From NCBI GenBank assembly GCA_032622095.1, contig CP136064.1, positions 4,586,280 through 4,650,279 of the forward strand: DNA of 64,000 nucleotides, in the 5' to 3' direction. This DNA comes from Siphonodentalium dalli. Its lineage: Eukaryota > Mollusca > Scaphopoda > Gadilida > Siphonodentaliidae. A program made the position numbers and the translations under genes. How positions within the stretch are numbered: the stretch's first letter is position 1; the number at the start of each line of letters is the position of its first letter. The notes below the pieces were generated by a model, which saw only the letters and a list, made by a program, of their open reading frames with translations, had not been told where the DNA came from and searched no databases. This document shows, in pieces, positions 23,500-34,800 of the stretch.

Positions 23500-23930
23500 C
23501 AACGAGCTAGTAACGGAAGTCAGTGCCAAGGGCGTCAACTCTATAATCTACCCCGTAACGTCGCCGGCATGTACTGCGTAAGGGTGACGTCATGGAATGA
23601 AATCGGTAGGGTGACACCAACGTACGTACCTACGAATCTGACTGATCGCCATACTGTTGCGCGAGCGCACGTAATAATTCAGTAGCTGACATAAGGACCC
23701 GGCGTCATGTGACGTCAAATTTGGCGTGCGAGAGCAACGTCACGATTGGTGGAAACTGCCAGTTCAAGGGTCATTCATATACCCCCGATGTTTCACGTGC
23801 TCATATACCCCCGATGTTTGGCGCACGTTCTCTTATACCCCGCTGTCAATGGTGACGGGCGACATGGTGATTTAAGCGTGGCGTTGTAGCCAATCAGATT
23901 GCTAGTTACAACAGGATGTGGGGACAATGG
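23500..23930. promoter_or_regulatory. CpG-richer segment with two perfect CRE sites and CCAAT
   Basis: Base composition rises in G+C and CpG compared with its surroundings. It holds perfect CREs (TGACGTCA) at 23585-23592 and 23710-23717, an AACGTCACG half-type site, a CCAATCAG box near 23891, and a duplicated ATATACCCCCGATGTTT at 23776 and 23802. It is 2 kb upstream of GPCR copy 2. Such clustering suits a promoter or enhancer, but no transcript start or adjacent coding exon can be shown. Confidence 0.3.
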
Positions 23931-25356
23931 AAGATAATGGTTTGCATCTTTACACGGATAACCACTGGCATATAGCCTGCATGGTGAGCGGCAATATAAT
24001 TTTCGTATTTGTTAAACTTGAGATCACTACAATTATTGCAAAGTCTGCAGTCCAACATGTTCATTCTGCAGTGGCCTGCGTTGTATAAAGTATGAGGGGG
24101 TGACTAAACAAAACTCGGTTTCCGATTTCTCAAAGTGGACTTCCAGCCTCGTATTGTTGTAGATAATGCATGGCTTGGAGTTGACATTCCTCCTCCAGGA
24201 CAAATATGTCAGCAAGACATATGCATTATGTCGCCCACTAAAAGTGTTTTCCCTGTTATCCCCACTCGCTTATTAATTCCACTGATGCATCGTTATCATT
24301 TTGCCTCAAGGGGAATCTCTTGCTTGCTGCGGTACTCGCGGGGGGGGGGGGGGTGGGGGTATTGCATAAATATAATACCTCAATTAACTTTGAGATATGT
24401 CTTAAAAGGTGTAGAATTTACACATGCACCATTCAAAATATTTATTTTGGCGACCATTTTGCCCTCTGGTGTTGCCATTTTACCAAGAGTAATGTTCATG
24501 CCCCGATAACACCAAACAAATCCACATAGTCAAAACAGACTCGGTTAATCATTAACGCCTAATAAATATTGTCCCCAGTGGTTAGGGTGGAGATGAATAA
24601 TTTCACACCAACACAAAGCTGATTTGGGGCATTTTGCGGCCATGTTCTATCATGGGAAATGTGGACCCTCCCTAGCTTGGCATGAAGTCAATATCGACAA
24701 AGTAGCACCCCAGGATGTCATGCACAAAGTCTGGTGAGTCAGTAGAATTCCTCCACACGCAGCAGTCCAAAAACGACAATCAAATTAAACATACTTCAAC
24801 CACGTATAGTGGAGCGGGTGGGGTATATGATTCTAACTGCAGCAAACGGTCATGGATTTACTTGTAGATGCGTGAGGAGTAGACATTCATTGAAACCAAA
24901 GTAAATTTTAATGTCATTTACATATCGAGGACATGAGCATTAACGTCTATAGATTGTCAACTTATAGAACAGGAAGTATAGTAGCATGCCTTGAAAACTG
25001 GTGAAACAAGATTATTTACTTCAAATGTCATTTCTTAAAGTAATGAACAGTAAAGTCTTTCATATTTAGCTGTTTACAGTTATAGTTTTAGAATTACTGA
25101 TTATAGTATTGACAAAACAATTACTGTGTGGAAAAACTATTTTTGTTTCAATAAAAAATAATTTCAACTGAGTTCATGTTTATCTCAGAGATAGGAAACT
25201 TGAAATTTTAGACGGCTAATTAGGGCAAAACTGTCAGCTTCTTTGATAAAAACTAACAAAAGTTATGTTATTTTATCCAAACGGCGCATATCATCGATGG
25301 TTATTTCAATGTTTTTATACATTGACGCCTATCGGGGTATTTCTCGAAAATTGAGT
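23931..25356. other. Intergenic, no gene seen
   Basis: A poly-G run of about 17 sits near 24340; the 124-codon plus-strand frame across it has no recognisable product and is not called. No repeats detected by eye. Confidence 0.5.
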
Positions 25357-25443
25357 ATATCTATAGTCGATAATAAAACATTGGCTTACTGTACGATTCG
25401 ATATCTATAGTCGATAATAAAACCTTGGCTTACTGTACGATTA
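25357..25443. repeat. 44-bp tandem duplication
   Basis: Two units starting ATATCTATAGTCGATAATAA differ at two or three bases. Confidence 0.9.
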
Positions 25444-25554
25444 GTTACCGGGACGATGCCGCTAATTAGTGGAATGCTATATATATGTTCTATCGGAAGC
25501 CGTGTTATTTGGGTGCATGATACACATTCTTACTGCTCTACGAGGCACGCGCTG

Positions 25555-25963
25555 ATAGAAATCATCGCATCAATTAATAGCACGGTGCGATGTAACCAGA
25601 TGAGTATTGTAATTCGGCGATTATATACGATGTAATAATAAGCCTCGGTGTAGGAACAGTAAGCCCGCTAGTTTGTTCGCGCACAGTGCAAGCTGTGCAC
25701 GAATAAACAAATCAGTTCGTCTCTATTAACGAACACAATCGCGAAACTAACATGCAAATGAGTACTTTATTTATTTTATTTACTCACAATGGGTATATTC
25801 ATTCGTGAATTAATTACCCGCGGTGTGTGCGTGGCTGAGGAGGTTACAAACTGGAAAGTGACCGGAAATTGTTTTGGATTTTATAAATGGACCACTTGCT
25901 ATTTCGATTTTGTTCGTTTTTTATTCTTAATTCTGTAGAGTCCTTGACCTTGAGTCGGTAGGG
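25555..25963 (+). promoter_or_regulatory. 5' flank of GPCR copy 2, with a short uORF at 25887-25961
   Basis: Alignable with 11500-12047 upstream of copy 1 as described there; the TATA-like TATATAAG of copy 1 reads TATATACG here. An upstream ATG at 25887 opens a 24-codon frame whose TAG ends two bases before the GPCR ATG. This uORF start is absent at the equivalent place in copy 1, where the homologous bases read AAAGGACCAC. If transcribed unspliced it would be expected to lower translation of the receptor; this is inference. Confidence 0.45.
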
Positions 25964-27310
25964 ATGTCCGGGAATGCTTCAAATTTCCCAATCTGTAACG
26001 ACTCGAACTTGACCGATTCACTATTTAAATGGAAACTCTTAAGCATGTTGAACGAAGAACGAGTTGACAACTTCATTCCAGTCTTGACATACGTAAGTTT
26101 TTCTATGATCATGGGGATAATTGGAAACAGTTCGGTGATTCTCGTTTATAAGCGATATTTTCCGAGAACCGCTACGAATCTCCTCATAGTGGTCTTGGCA
26201 ACATTGGATTTGATAACCTGCACCATTGGGCTTCCGCATGAGTTACTGGATCTGTTGTTTCCCTATATATATGGACATGATCTGGTGTTGGCGTGTAAAC
26301 TGTGCCGGTTCGTAACAAACACGTGCACGCTAACGTCTGCGCTGTTGCTAGTGGTGATAGCTTATGAACGCTACCGAAAGTTATGTCACCCTCTACACCC
26401 GTTCTCTCAGTGGAAAGCAACTAGGAGTGTGATATGTGTTACTATATATAGCACCTGTCTTGCAGCTTCTTGTCTATATATAGATGGCGTCGTGTCTCGA
26501 CCAACACGTATCAAACATCTCGTCGGATACGACTGTTCTCGTGATTATACCAAAACAATGACGAAGGTCTATTATCTGGTGATGTTTTTAACATTTTTCG
26601 TGACGTCGACGGCAGGTTTCACATTATATGTATTGATTCTCGTTAAGTTGTGTAAGAGGAACAAACGTCTGCGGAACTCTATGCTCCAATTCCGAGATGG
26701 TACTGCCTCAATATCTATGACGAGTACATGTCTGGAACAGATGAGGTGTGCCAATAACACCGGCGTATGTCATGACCACATGTCTGGCGACACAAGCAGC
26801 TGCACTGAAAGCTACGACGGACATAACAATAACGTGTCGCATCGCAAAAATAACATGGCGCCAGAGATCAATGGAAAGACGGCCAAGACATGTGACGTCA
26901 CCATGGATAATACTAGAAATATATCGGGCTGTTCGACCCACAAGCCCCACGATGTCGTGCGTGTTCGAGGTAGGAATATGACTACGCGCGGAGAAAAGTG
27001 TTCTTCTGGATCACAGAGTAGCAACGTGACCTTGAAACACATAGGTGGCGCTCCTTCCAACAACAGACGACTGTCATTGATTATGGCGTTGGTAACGGTT
27101 GCGTCTTATGTAAGTTTCGTGCCGATGTTCACCGTAAAGATACTTAATTCCACGACAGACATCTCGTCGAGGAGACTGATAAACAATGCGCTTGATGGTG
27201 TTATCGAACTCTGTAGTAAGTCGTGGGTCACGAACGCGTTTGTTAATCCAATTATATACAGCTGTCTTAATAAGAGGTTCCGTGATAAACTGCTTGTTAT
27301 GTTCAAATGA
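25964..27310 (+). CDS. Class A (rhodopsin family) GPCR, intronless, copy 2
   Basis: The 448-residue paralogue of 12048-13394 has the same seven segments and keeps N55, D82, C111, C191, ERYRK (135-139) and NPIIY (428-432). TM1-TM5 and TM6-tail are each about 85 percent identical by hand count; the third intracellular loop (about 230-367) is diverged and four residues longer. An earlier stop removes the last four residues (RTRS) of copy 1, so equal total length is coincidence. It shares the missing TM4 Trp and the SFVP motif in TM6, and has Thr214 at the TM5 proline position and Ser169 where copy 1 has Pro. N-terminal sequons are at N4 and N14. Both open frames are intact through 448 codons, arguing that both are functional. 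Likely a peptide-type receptor at the plasma membrane; ligand unknown. Confidence 0.93.
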   Translation: MSGNASNFPICNDSNLTDSLFKWKLLSMLNEERVDNFIPVLTYVSFSMIMGIIGNSSVILVYKRYFPRTATNLLIVVLATLDLITCTIGLPHELLDLLFPYIYGHDLVLACKLCRFVTNTCTLTSALLLVVIAYERYRKLCHPLHPFSQWKATRSVICVTIYSTCLAASCLYIDGVVSRPTRIKHLVGYDCSRDYTKTMTKVYYLVMFLTFFVTSTAGFTLYVLILVKLCKRNKRLRNSMLQFRDGTASISMTSTCLEQMRCANNTGVCHDHMSGDTSSCTESYDGHNNNVSHRKNNMAPEINGKTAKTCDVTMDNTRNISGCSTHKPHDVVRVRGRNMTTRGEKCSSGSQSSNVTLKHIGGAPSNNRRLSLIMALVTVASYVSFVPMFTVKILNSTTDISSRRLINNALDGVIELCSKSWVTNAFVNPIIYSCLNKRFRDKLLVMFK

Positions 27311-27377
27311 ACTTGAGCATGATAATCCACATTCCAGGCCACATATAATTGAAACAATGTGTTGATTTGTATGCGTA

Positions 27378-27383
27378 AATAAA
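27378..27383 (+). terminator. Candidate polyadenylation signal AATAAA
   Basis: AATAAA lies 67 bases after the stop codon of GPCR copy 2. No comparable hexamer was found close behind copy 1. Confidence 0.4.
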
Positions 27384-27766
27384 TTATTAGCCGGCAATTT
27401 GGGGTTGAGAGAGCGAGAAAGAGGAAGAGGGCGAGAAAGAAAGATAAATTTATTGATTGTTTAATCGATATTTCTTTAAGAAGGCTCGGTAAGGGGGGGG
27501 GGTCGATTTGCCGCGCCAAAGAAATGACCGCGCCGCGTCTTTACATTGAAAGAGGAGTTCTTCGCCAATCTATCCATGATGACGTCGATGTCATTGCTCA
27601 GATAAATGGGGCAGATTTTGTCCGTTTCCCAACAATGGTAAAGCTGCTTAACGCGTGCCTTTTACATCCGCGTTAAGCTTTCACATAGGTCCGTTTAGCT
27701 CTGCGCTTATGCGTCCGTTGGTGGATGCGCGAAGAAATATTTGTGTGTGCATATAGTCCTTTCGCC

Positions 27767-27871
27767 ATGGGTTCCTCCGACGAAGAGGACGTTTTCGTGA
27801 TTGCATGCATTCTACATTTACAACAAAAGAAGACATAAAGGAGACCAAAACGATTTTGGGAGCACGCATAG
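27767..27871 (+). pseudogene. PIF/Harbinger-type transposase, N-terminal remnant
   Basis: From the ATG at 27767 the frame reads MGSSDEEDVFVIACILHLQQ, two Lys and Thr, a TAA stop, then RRPKRFWEHA and a TAG. An acidic start, a hydrophobic helix and a basic R-R-x-x-R-F-W motif are typical of the beginning of HARBI1-like (PIF/Harbinger) nucleases. Two in-frame stops make it dead. The continuation of the same protein appears only at 29598, beyond the 17-bp minisatellite. A faint pair of AAGCTGCTT sequences near 27643 and, inverted, 30104 may be the element's ends, but the evidence for this is thin. Confidence 0.65.
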
Positions 27872-28111
27872 CCGTCCGTACTTAAGTTCGCATTATTTTG
27901 TGTGGGTGGGGGGGGGGGGGGTGATACTTTCTGCCCGAAATCAAATTAACCTTAGATATGTATAATTCGAGCAGAAATGTCAACAATACTCTAATTTACC
28001 TCAATTTTCCTCTGTAATACCATTCAGTTTGCCCGAAAATTGCCAGAATTTTACTAAAAATATCTCCAATTTGTGGATGCATGCAGCCCTCCCAGATTCC
28101 CTAGTACGTAC

Positions 28112-29591
28112 GGCTATGGTAGCACTATGTCTATGGTAGCACTATGTCTATGGTAGCACTATGTCTATGGTAGCACTATGTCTATGGTAGCACTATGTCT
28201 ATGGTAGCACTATGTCTATGGTAGCACTATGTCATGGTAGCACTATGTCTATGGTAGCACTATGTCTATGGTAGCACTATGGCTATGGTAGCACTATGTC
28301 TATGGTAGCACTATGTCTATGGTAGCACTATGTCTATGGTAGCACTATGTCTATGGTAGCACTATGTCTATGGTAGCACTATGTCTATGGTAGCACTATG
28401 TCATGGTAGCACTATGTCTATGGTAGCACTATGTCTATGGTAGCACTATGTCTATGGTAGCACTATGTCTATGGTAGCACTATGGCTATGGTAGCACTAT
28501 GTCATGGTAGCACTATGTCATGGTAGCACTATGTCTATGGTAGCACTATGTCTATGGTAGCACTATGTCTATGGTAGCACTATGTCTATGGTAGCACTAT
28601 GTCATGGTAGCACTATGTCTATGGTAGCACTATGTCTATGGTAGCACTATGTCTATGGTAGCACTATGTCTATGGTAGCACTATGTCTATGGTAGCACTA
28701 TGTCTATGGTAGCACTATGTCTATGGTAGCACTATGTCTATGGTAGCACTATGTCATGGTAGCACTATGTCTATGGTAGCACTATGTCTATGGTAGCACT
28801 ATGGCTATGGTAGCACTATGTCTATGGTAGCACTATGGCTATGGTAGCACTATGTCTATGGTAGCACTATGTCTATGGTAGCACTATGTCTATGGTAGCA
28901 CTATGTCTATGGTAGCACTATGTCTATGGTAGCACTATGTCTATGGTAGCACTATGTCTATGGTAGCACTATGTCATGGTAGCACTATGTCTATGGTAGC
29001 ACTATGTCATGGTAGCACTATGTCTATGGTAGCACTATGTCATGGTAGCACTATGTCTATGGTAGCACTATGTCTATGGTAGCACTATGGCTATGGTAGC
29101 ACTATGTCTATGGTAGCACTATGGCTATGGTAGCACTATGTCTATGGTAGCACTATGTCTATGGTAGCACTATGTCTATGGTAGCACTATGTCTATGGTA
29201 GCACTATGTCTATGGTAGCACTATGTCTATGGTAGCACTATGTCATGGTAGCACTATGTCTATGGTAGCACTATGTCATGGTAGCACTATGTCTATGGTA
29301 GCACTATGTCATGGTAGCACTATGTCATGGTAGCACTATGTCTATGGTAGCACTATGTCTATGGTAGCACTATGTCTATGGTAGCACTATGTCTATGGTA
29401 GCACTATGTCTATGGTAGCACTGTGGCTATGGTAGCACTATGTCTATGGTAGCACTATGTCTATGGTAGCACTATGTCTATGGTAGCACTATGTCTATGG
29501 TAGCACTATGTCTATGGTAGCACTATGTCTATGGTAGCACTATGTCTATGGTAGCACTATGTATATGGTAGCACTATGGCTATGGTAGCAC
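28112..29591. repeat. 17-bp minisatellite, about 88 units, inside a transposase relic
   Basis: Unit TATGGTAGCACTATGTC. Frequent variants lack one T (GTCATGG, 16 bp) or read GGC for GTC; the order of the variants suggests higher-order blocks copied together. The last unit runs directly into the transposase continuation at 29592-29598. Confidence 0.97.
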
Positions 29592-29597
29592 GAAATC

Positions 29598-29805
29598 GTG
29601 TTGAAAAGAAGAGAACAATGTAAATATGCTAATCTAATTGTGGAAGATTTGTATTCTGACAAAGATAAGTTCACCAGTTACTTCAGCGTGTCTCGCGAAC
29701 AGTTTTCGTTGATTTTTAATTTCATCGGCGACGATAAAAAGAAAGTGCGATAGAGCCGAGAGCCACTGTGCCAGCAAAAATTCTAACTACTCCATAACCA
29801 TGGCA
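29598..29805 (+). pseudogene. PIF/Harbinger-type transposase, second remnant
   Basis: A 51-codon stop-free stretch reads VLKRREQCKYANLIVEDLYS followed by DKDKFTSYFSVSREQFSLIF and a short basic end before TAG at 29751. The pattern D/E-L-x5-K-F-x-x-Y-F-x-(M/V)-S-x-x-x-F is the helix-turn-helix-like N-terminal part of HARBI1-like nucleases. After the stop, SREPLC and then, one frame over, PAKILTT continue the expected sequence, showing a frameshift. No DDE catalytic residues remain. Confidence 0.65.
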
Positions 29806-30676
29806 TTCTATGTCATTAAATATATATTTTTACCTAAATCTGCCTTCACAAATTATTTCATTCCTGTTTCAAATGACCCAAGATTAGATAACATGGTGCC
29901 AGATGCCATACATCCCCACATATAATAACATTCACGCATCCGCTAAGCGGACAGGTTTTGGATCCGGGAACGAAAAGTTGTGCGCGCGCGCAAATGCGAG
30001 AGTTTTGTGGACGGTATGTGAAAGCTCCAGTGATCACATTGAAGACCGAAACCATCCGCTAAACAGTGCGCGTACGCATGCGTTAAGCGGACGTATTTGA
30101 AAGCAGCTTAAATCGGGAGAAATTCCATCGTTCATCTTATCGCTTGTAGAGTACCATAATAGAGCGGATTTTTGCCGACTATGTTTTTCCGATAGACGGA
30201 GGTAACTCACACATGTTTCTGCTTGTTTGCCACTTGGGCGTGGGGGCTTTTTCATTTTATAGCAATTTTCAATAAACTACTGTGATTTTTTGCAATAAAA
30301 TCCTTATTGGGGTAGGGAAATATTTCTCTCAAAATCAATACTAAAACTATATGTATCTTTCAAACCCAGTTTCATTCGAAATGTATATGATAACTGTCTG
30401 CGTCGATAGCGTTACATGGGCACCTGATATTTTTCTTAAACACCGATGATATGATATTTTATTTATTTTGAAGATATATCTGAAAAAGTAAAGTGTGTTA
30501 ACCTACGCATGCATAACGTAATTAAAATATGAACAATACCGATGTTTGAATGATTTTCCACGAGAACATTGGCCAGGACAGTTTTCTATAACTTGCACGA
30601 TCACATGGGTGTATATAGGTAGTCATTGTTCACATGTTTCAAAACCATTGAATCCAAGATGGCCGCCAAAATTTAA
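29806..30676. other. Intergenic, remnant DNA, no gene seen
   Basis: 29930-30110 contains AAGCGGAC motifs and GCGCGCGCGC, resembling in inverse the GTCCGTTTAGC/GCTTAACGCG sequences at 27620-27700, possibly the two sub-terminal regions of the Harbinger relic. Otherwise nothing is recognised. Confidence 0.4.
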
Positions 30677-32755
30677 TATCTGACCTGGTAAATTTTAATT
30701 CGCAATCACTCAGGGAGTTTATAAGGTAGTAAGTCGGGGGCGATATGCTATTCCAATGATAATTGAGTACTCCTTTATATATAGGTATGAATATATTCCA
30801 TATGTTTAAAATGGCCGCCAAAGTGGCCGCCGGAAGTGGAAAATGTGATGCTTTTTCGCTAATATCTTTTAGATCAAATTCTGCTGTTTGGAACTGGTTG
30901 AGGATTCTGACCTTATTTTAGTATTTCCATACTAACTGATCATTATGGTAATAAAAAAGGAATTCCTTGGGTCCTAGTCCCTTCCAATCCTACAACATTT
31001 TGATTTTACAGAACGCGGTATAAATTTTCACAGAAAAATCACAATTGGGTTTCTAGTCATATTTCAACAATGAATGGTCAGAACTGTGGAATGTAAGTGA
31101 GGCATACCATTGCCGATGTATATTCTAACTAATAGGAACAAAAGTTGTTACTTTTTCTCAAAATGGCCACCAAAATGGCCGACAAAATATGGAAAATGGT
31201 AGATATTGCCAAGTGTGCCCTGCAATCGCTTAAAAATTGTGGTTGATGGATCAAATGGGTTATTCTACACTCTATTTATTGAATACTAACATTTCTAAGG
31301 CACTTTGGTTAATTGTTACTATTGTAACAAAACATTACCAGAAATATTGGATTTTACTCTCATCACAAACTTGACATACATATCGGCAAAATATCTCCTC
31401 TCAGGTTTGAACCATTTTTGTTCAAGTAGAATGTAACTATCTTTGGTACGAAGGTGTTTATTGTTTTGATCTGTCTTAAATGTGTCACATTAAGGTGTTT
31501 ATAGACCAAATTACTCAAGATGGCTTCCAAAATGCCAACTAAATTGTGTTGATTTTCACATATATCCGGAACATAATGCTCTGTTGTTTCGAAAAGGCAG
31601 CAGAGTGTGACTCACTGGGTTATTAGACATGTTAGTTAATCGACTGACAACTAAATATCAATTTCTGGTTGTCACAGTATATTATGGAGCACGAACATTT
31701 CATTTTAACGTAGGCGGTGTGGATTTGTGCAGATAACTTCGTTTGGGATTCTGGCCACTTTTAATAACAAAAATTATCAACTATTATCATGAAAATTGTT
31801 TAGCATTTCCTCCACTGTGCATAAACGCCACCAAGAAGGAGGACTCTCTGACGTGACCTCTCTATCGATTAACATATCACCAATGTGAAAAAGAACTTTC
31901 TACCCACGTTGGTTTCCATTTTGGAAGCCATCTTGAGTAATTTGGTCTATAAACACCGTAGTGTGACACATTTAAAATAGATCAAAACAATAAACACTTA
32001 TTTCACATTTCATGCCAGAGTTAATTACAGCTTACTTTAAAAAAAACATGGTCCAAAACCTAAACAGTTAATTTTTGCCGATATTTATGTCAAGTTTGTG
32101 AGAGTAAACTCCAACATTTCTGGTAATGTCAGTGGTTACAATACTAAAAGTTAACCATTGTGAATCAAACATGTTAGTTTTCAATGGATATAACGCAGAA
32201 GAGCCAATTCACCAACCACAACTTGTAAGGGATTGCAGAGCACGCTGGGGTAATTTTCCATATTTTGGCAGCCTTTTGAGCTAAAGTAACAAATTTGGTT
32301 CCAGTGACTTGGAATATTCACGGGTAATGGTATGCCTCACTTATACATAACACAGTTCTTCTCATTCCCTGTTGAAATGTAAATAAAATTCCAATTGCGA
32401 TGTTTTTTGTGAAAATTTTATACCGCGTTCTGTAGAATAACAATTTTGAGGGATCGGAAGGGGCTGGGACCCAAATAATCTTTCTAGCATTTCCCCAATG
32501 ATCAGTTGATATAAAACATACAAAATAAAGTCATAATTCTCAACCAGTTCCAAAACCAGCAACTTATACAGAAGAGAATACTGAAAAAGCGTCATATTTT
32601 CCACTTCCGGTTGCCATTTTGTTGGCCTTTTTTAAAATACGAAATTTATTCATATCTGTAAAGAAGAAATACTCAATTGTCAATATGACATATCGCATAT
32701 AATACCTCAAAACATCATGAGTAATTGCGAATAGAAATTTATCTGGTCAGTTATC
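30677..32755. repeat. 2.1-kb diverged palindrome (arms of about 0.88 kb)
   Basis: The left arm (about 30677-31560) and the right arm (about 31865-32755) are inverted copies with a spacer of about 300 bp. Matching landmarks include GAACGCGGTATAAATTTTCA versus TGAAAATTTTATACCGCGTT, GGAAGTGGAAAATG versus ATTTTCCACTTCC, and ATTACTCAAGATGGCTTCCA versus GGAAGCCATCTTGAGTAATT. Within each arm a loose unit of about 350 bp recurs, each with AAAATGGCC/AAGATGGC motifs. Arms have diverged by roughly a fifth, so this is old. No protein frame is seen. Confidence 0.85.
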
Positions 32756-33550
32756 AAAACGGGATTAACTTATCAATTCCACGCGCTGAACAAGTCTATA
32801 ATAAAGCACAATAAAAAGACAACTTTTTGATAATTGAGACAGATGTTATGTCTCATCGCTTCTTCGTTTCCTCTCTGCTCTTTGTCGGTGGTGGTGCTGA
32901 CGTAAAGGCTTGTGTGTGTTTATTTAGCAGATAATTCATCATTGAGATCAAAGTAACTTTGATGATATTGCTATTAATAAGACTTGTTTTTTACTGCCAG
33001 GTTCCATTATATTTTTCTTACTATAATGTGTATGTTGTATGTTATATATATTCGATGTGATAATAAAAAATGTTTACACAAAGCCGACGGTATATACCCA
33101 TTCAAATTATGTTGAAATTTCACTAGAAAAAAAAGAAAACAATTGTTATAACAAGTTATGATAAAAAACAGACAATGCAACATTGTAGATCCTGGGTTAC
33201 TTAAAGATGGATTATCTCTTTATATAATAATTTTGAAATAGTTTCGTGGGTATACAATAATACATATGAATTGAAGACCCATGTCCGGAAACTCTTCTAT
33301 CAATTAATATTGATTTTATTTCGAATATTTATATTATAAAATGAGATGATTAAGTGGGACCGTTTATTGTTCTATTTTTAAAACAGACCATTCCATTTAG
33401 CGATATAGATCATTAGGGTGTTCCCATAGCTATGCTCCGAACGTTAAATGTCACAGATTGATTGGTTGTATTGTTTTATTACATAGTTGATAATTAATCT
33501 AATTTAACGTCTTTTTGTGACAAAATCACACAATAAATTTCTGGTCTCTG
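32756..33550. other. AT-rich intergenic, no gene seen
   Basis: No coding frame or clear repeat was recognised. Confidence 0.5.
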
Positions 33551-33935
33551 TTAACCCTTTACCCAACAAAAAGGCCAAAACCGGCCAAATAAAGCTTCAA
33601 CAGCCTAAAATATCTTCGGTCTGTCTCAATAGAACCATACAAATATGGATATCATTGGAACCGGTTCATCGACCACATTGTGATAGTTACAGTTATGCCC
33701 TGTGCCAATGCATTCTCTTATATATGCGAGTCGACCATAGGTCGCCTCGCATATATAAGAGAATGCATTGGCCTAAAACACTTTTTACCATTTTTTCTTA
33801 CATTCTTTAACAATTTTATAATTTTTAATGTGTTAAGCCAATGCATTCTCTTATATATGCGAGGCGACCTATGGTCGACTCGCATATATAAGAGAATGCA
33901 TTGGCACAGGGCCGTTCTGTTGGGTAAAGGGTTAA
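33551..33935 (-). mobile_element. piggyBac-like MITE, 385 bp, inverted
   Basis: TTAACCCTTTACCCAACA at the left and TGTTGGGTAAAGGGTTAA at the right, with palindrome copies at 33704-33772 and 33837-33905. Relative to the 21571 copy the unique arm (CCGGTTC, TGTGATAGTTACAG) is on the left, so the element is reversed. The A-rich spacer is shorter than in the other copies. Confidence 0.9.
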
Positions 33936-34519
33936 CGGTAACCACTATTGTTCGTTAGCTAAACAATCACACGTTTTTAGACCAGAACATATTCGAAATA
34001 TAATCCATATTAATCGATAGAAGCATTTCCGGACAGGGATCTTCGATTCATATCTAATATTGTATACCCCGGTGTAAAAGAGCGAGAGTCTGGTATAATC
34101 TCTCCTTTATAATTCCCAGAATCCAATTCTTGAGGGTTCCAAAATAAAATGACAACTTCAGCTTAATGATCGAATTTATTTACATGCTCTCTCAGTTAGA
34201 TATGTTGGTGAGTATACTCTAATGAAAATGTTTCATCTTGGAGTACTTGAGAGCAAGTGACTGACAAAAGTTTCTTGGGTATTGATTCACTGTTGAAGAA
34301 TTATGTACGTCAAGTTCCATCTGAGTATTCAAAAATAGAGAGTCATTCACACAGTTCAAAACTGGAAAATAGCACAAAGAAAGTCCCATGATATGCATCC
34401 AGGTTGCAGATGTGCATATTCAAGTAGAGTTATGTCTCTTGGTGTAACATAGAAGCAGCACATGTTTACAAAGAGATATAACATCTTTAATGCAATGATC
34501 AATTCAGACAAAACTTCCT

Positions 34520-34800
34520 GCGACCGCCAGTCCGTCCGTTCGTTCTTCCGTCCGTCTAGCGGTCTGACCGCACACCCGAGTGAATATCTCAGCCATGGGT
34601 TGTAGGAGAAATTTGTTCACGAGGGCGTTCAGCAGGGCGTTCAGCAGGGCGTTCAGCAGGGCGTTCAGCAGGGTCGGGAGGGCGTTCAGTAGGGAGTTCA
34701 GTAGGGAGTTCAGCAGGGGTCGGGAGGGCGTTCAGCAGGGGTCGGGAGGGCGTTCAGTAGGGAGTTCAGTGGGGAGTTCAGGAAGGCGTTCAGGAGGGTG
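34520..34800. repeat. TCCG-rich microsatellite and GGGCGTTCAGCA minisatellite
   Basis: 34526-34560 is rich in CCGTCCGT. 34622-34800 is a degenerate array of GGGCGTTCAGCA/GGGAGTTCAGTA (11-12 bp) with occasional GGGTCGGGA inserts. The plus-strand open frame here is a repeat translation rich in Ala-Phe-Ser-Arg. Confidence 0.9.

Noticed and set aside
24135-24509. 124-codon plus-strand frame
   Set aside because: It passes through a poly-G run that supplies glycines, has no recognisable domain, and overlaps another frame of no merit.
27106-27519. 137-codon and 107-codon minus-strand frames at the end of GPCR copy 2
   Set aside because: They are antisense to the conserved GPCR frame and do not recur as conserved protein in copy 1.
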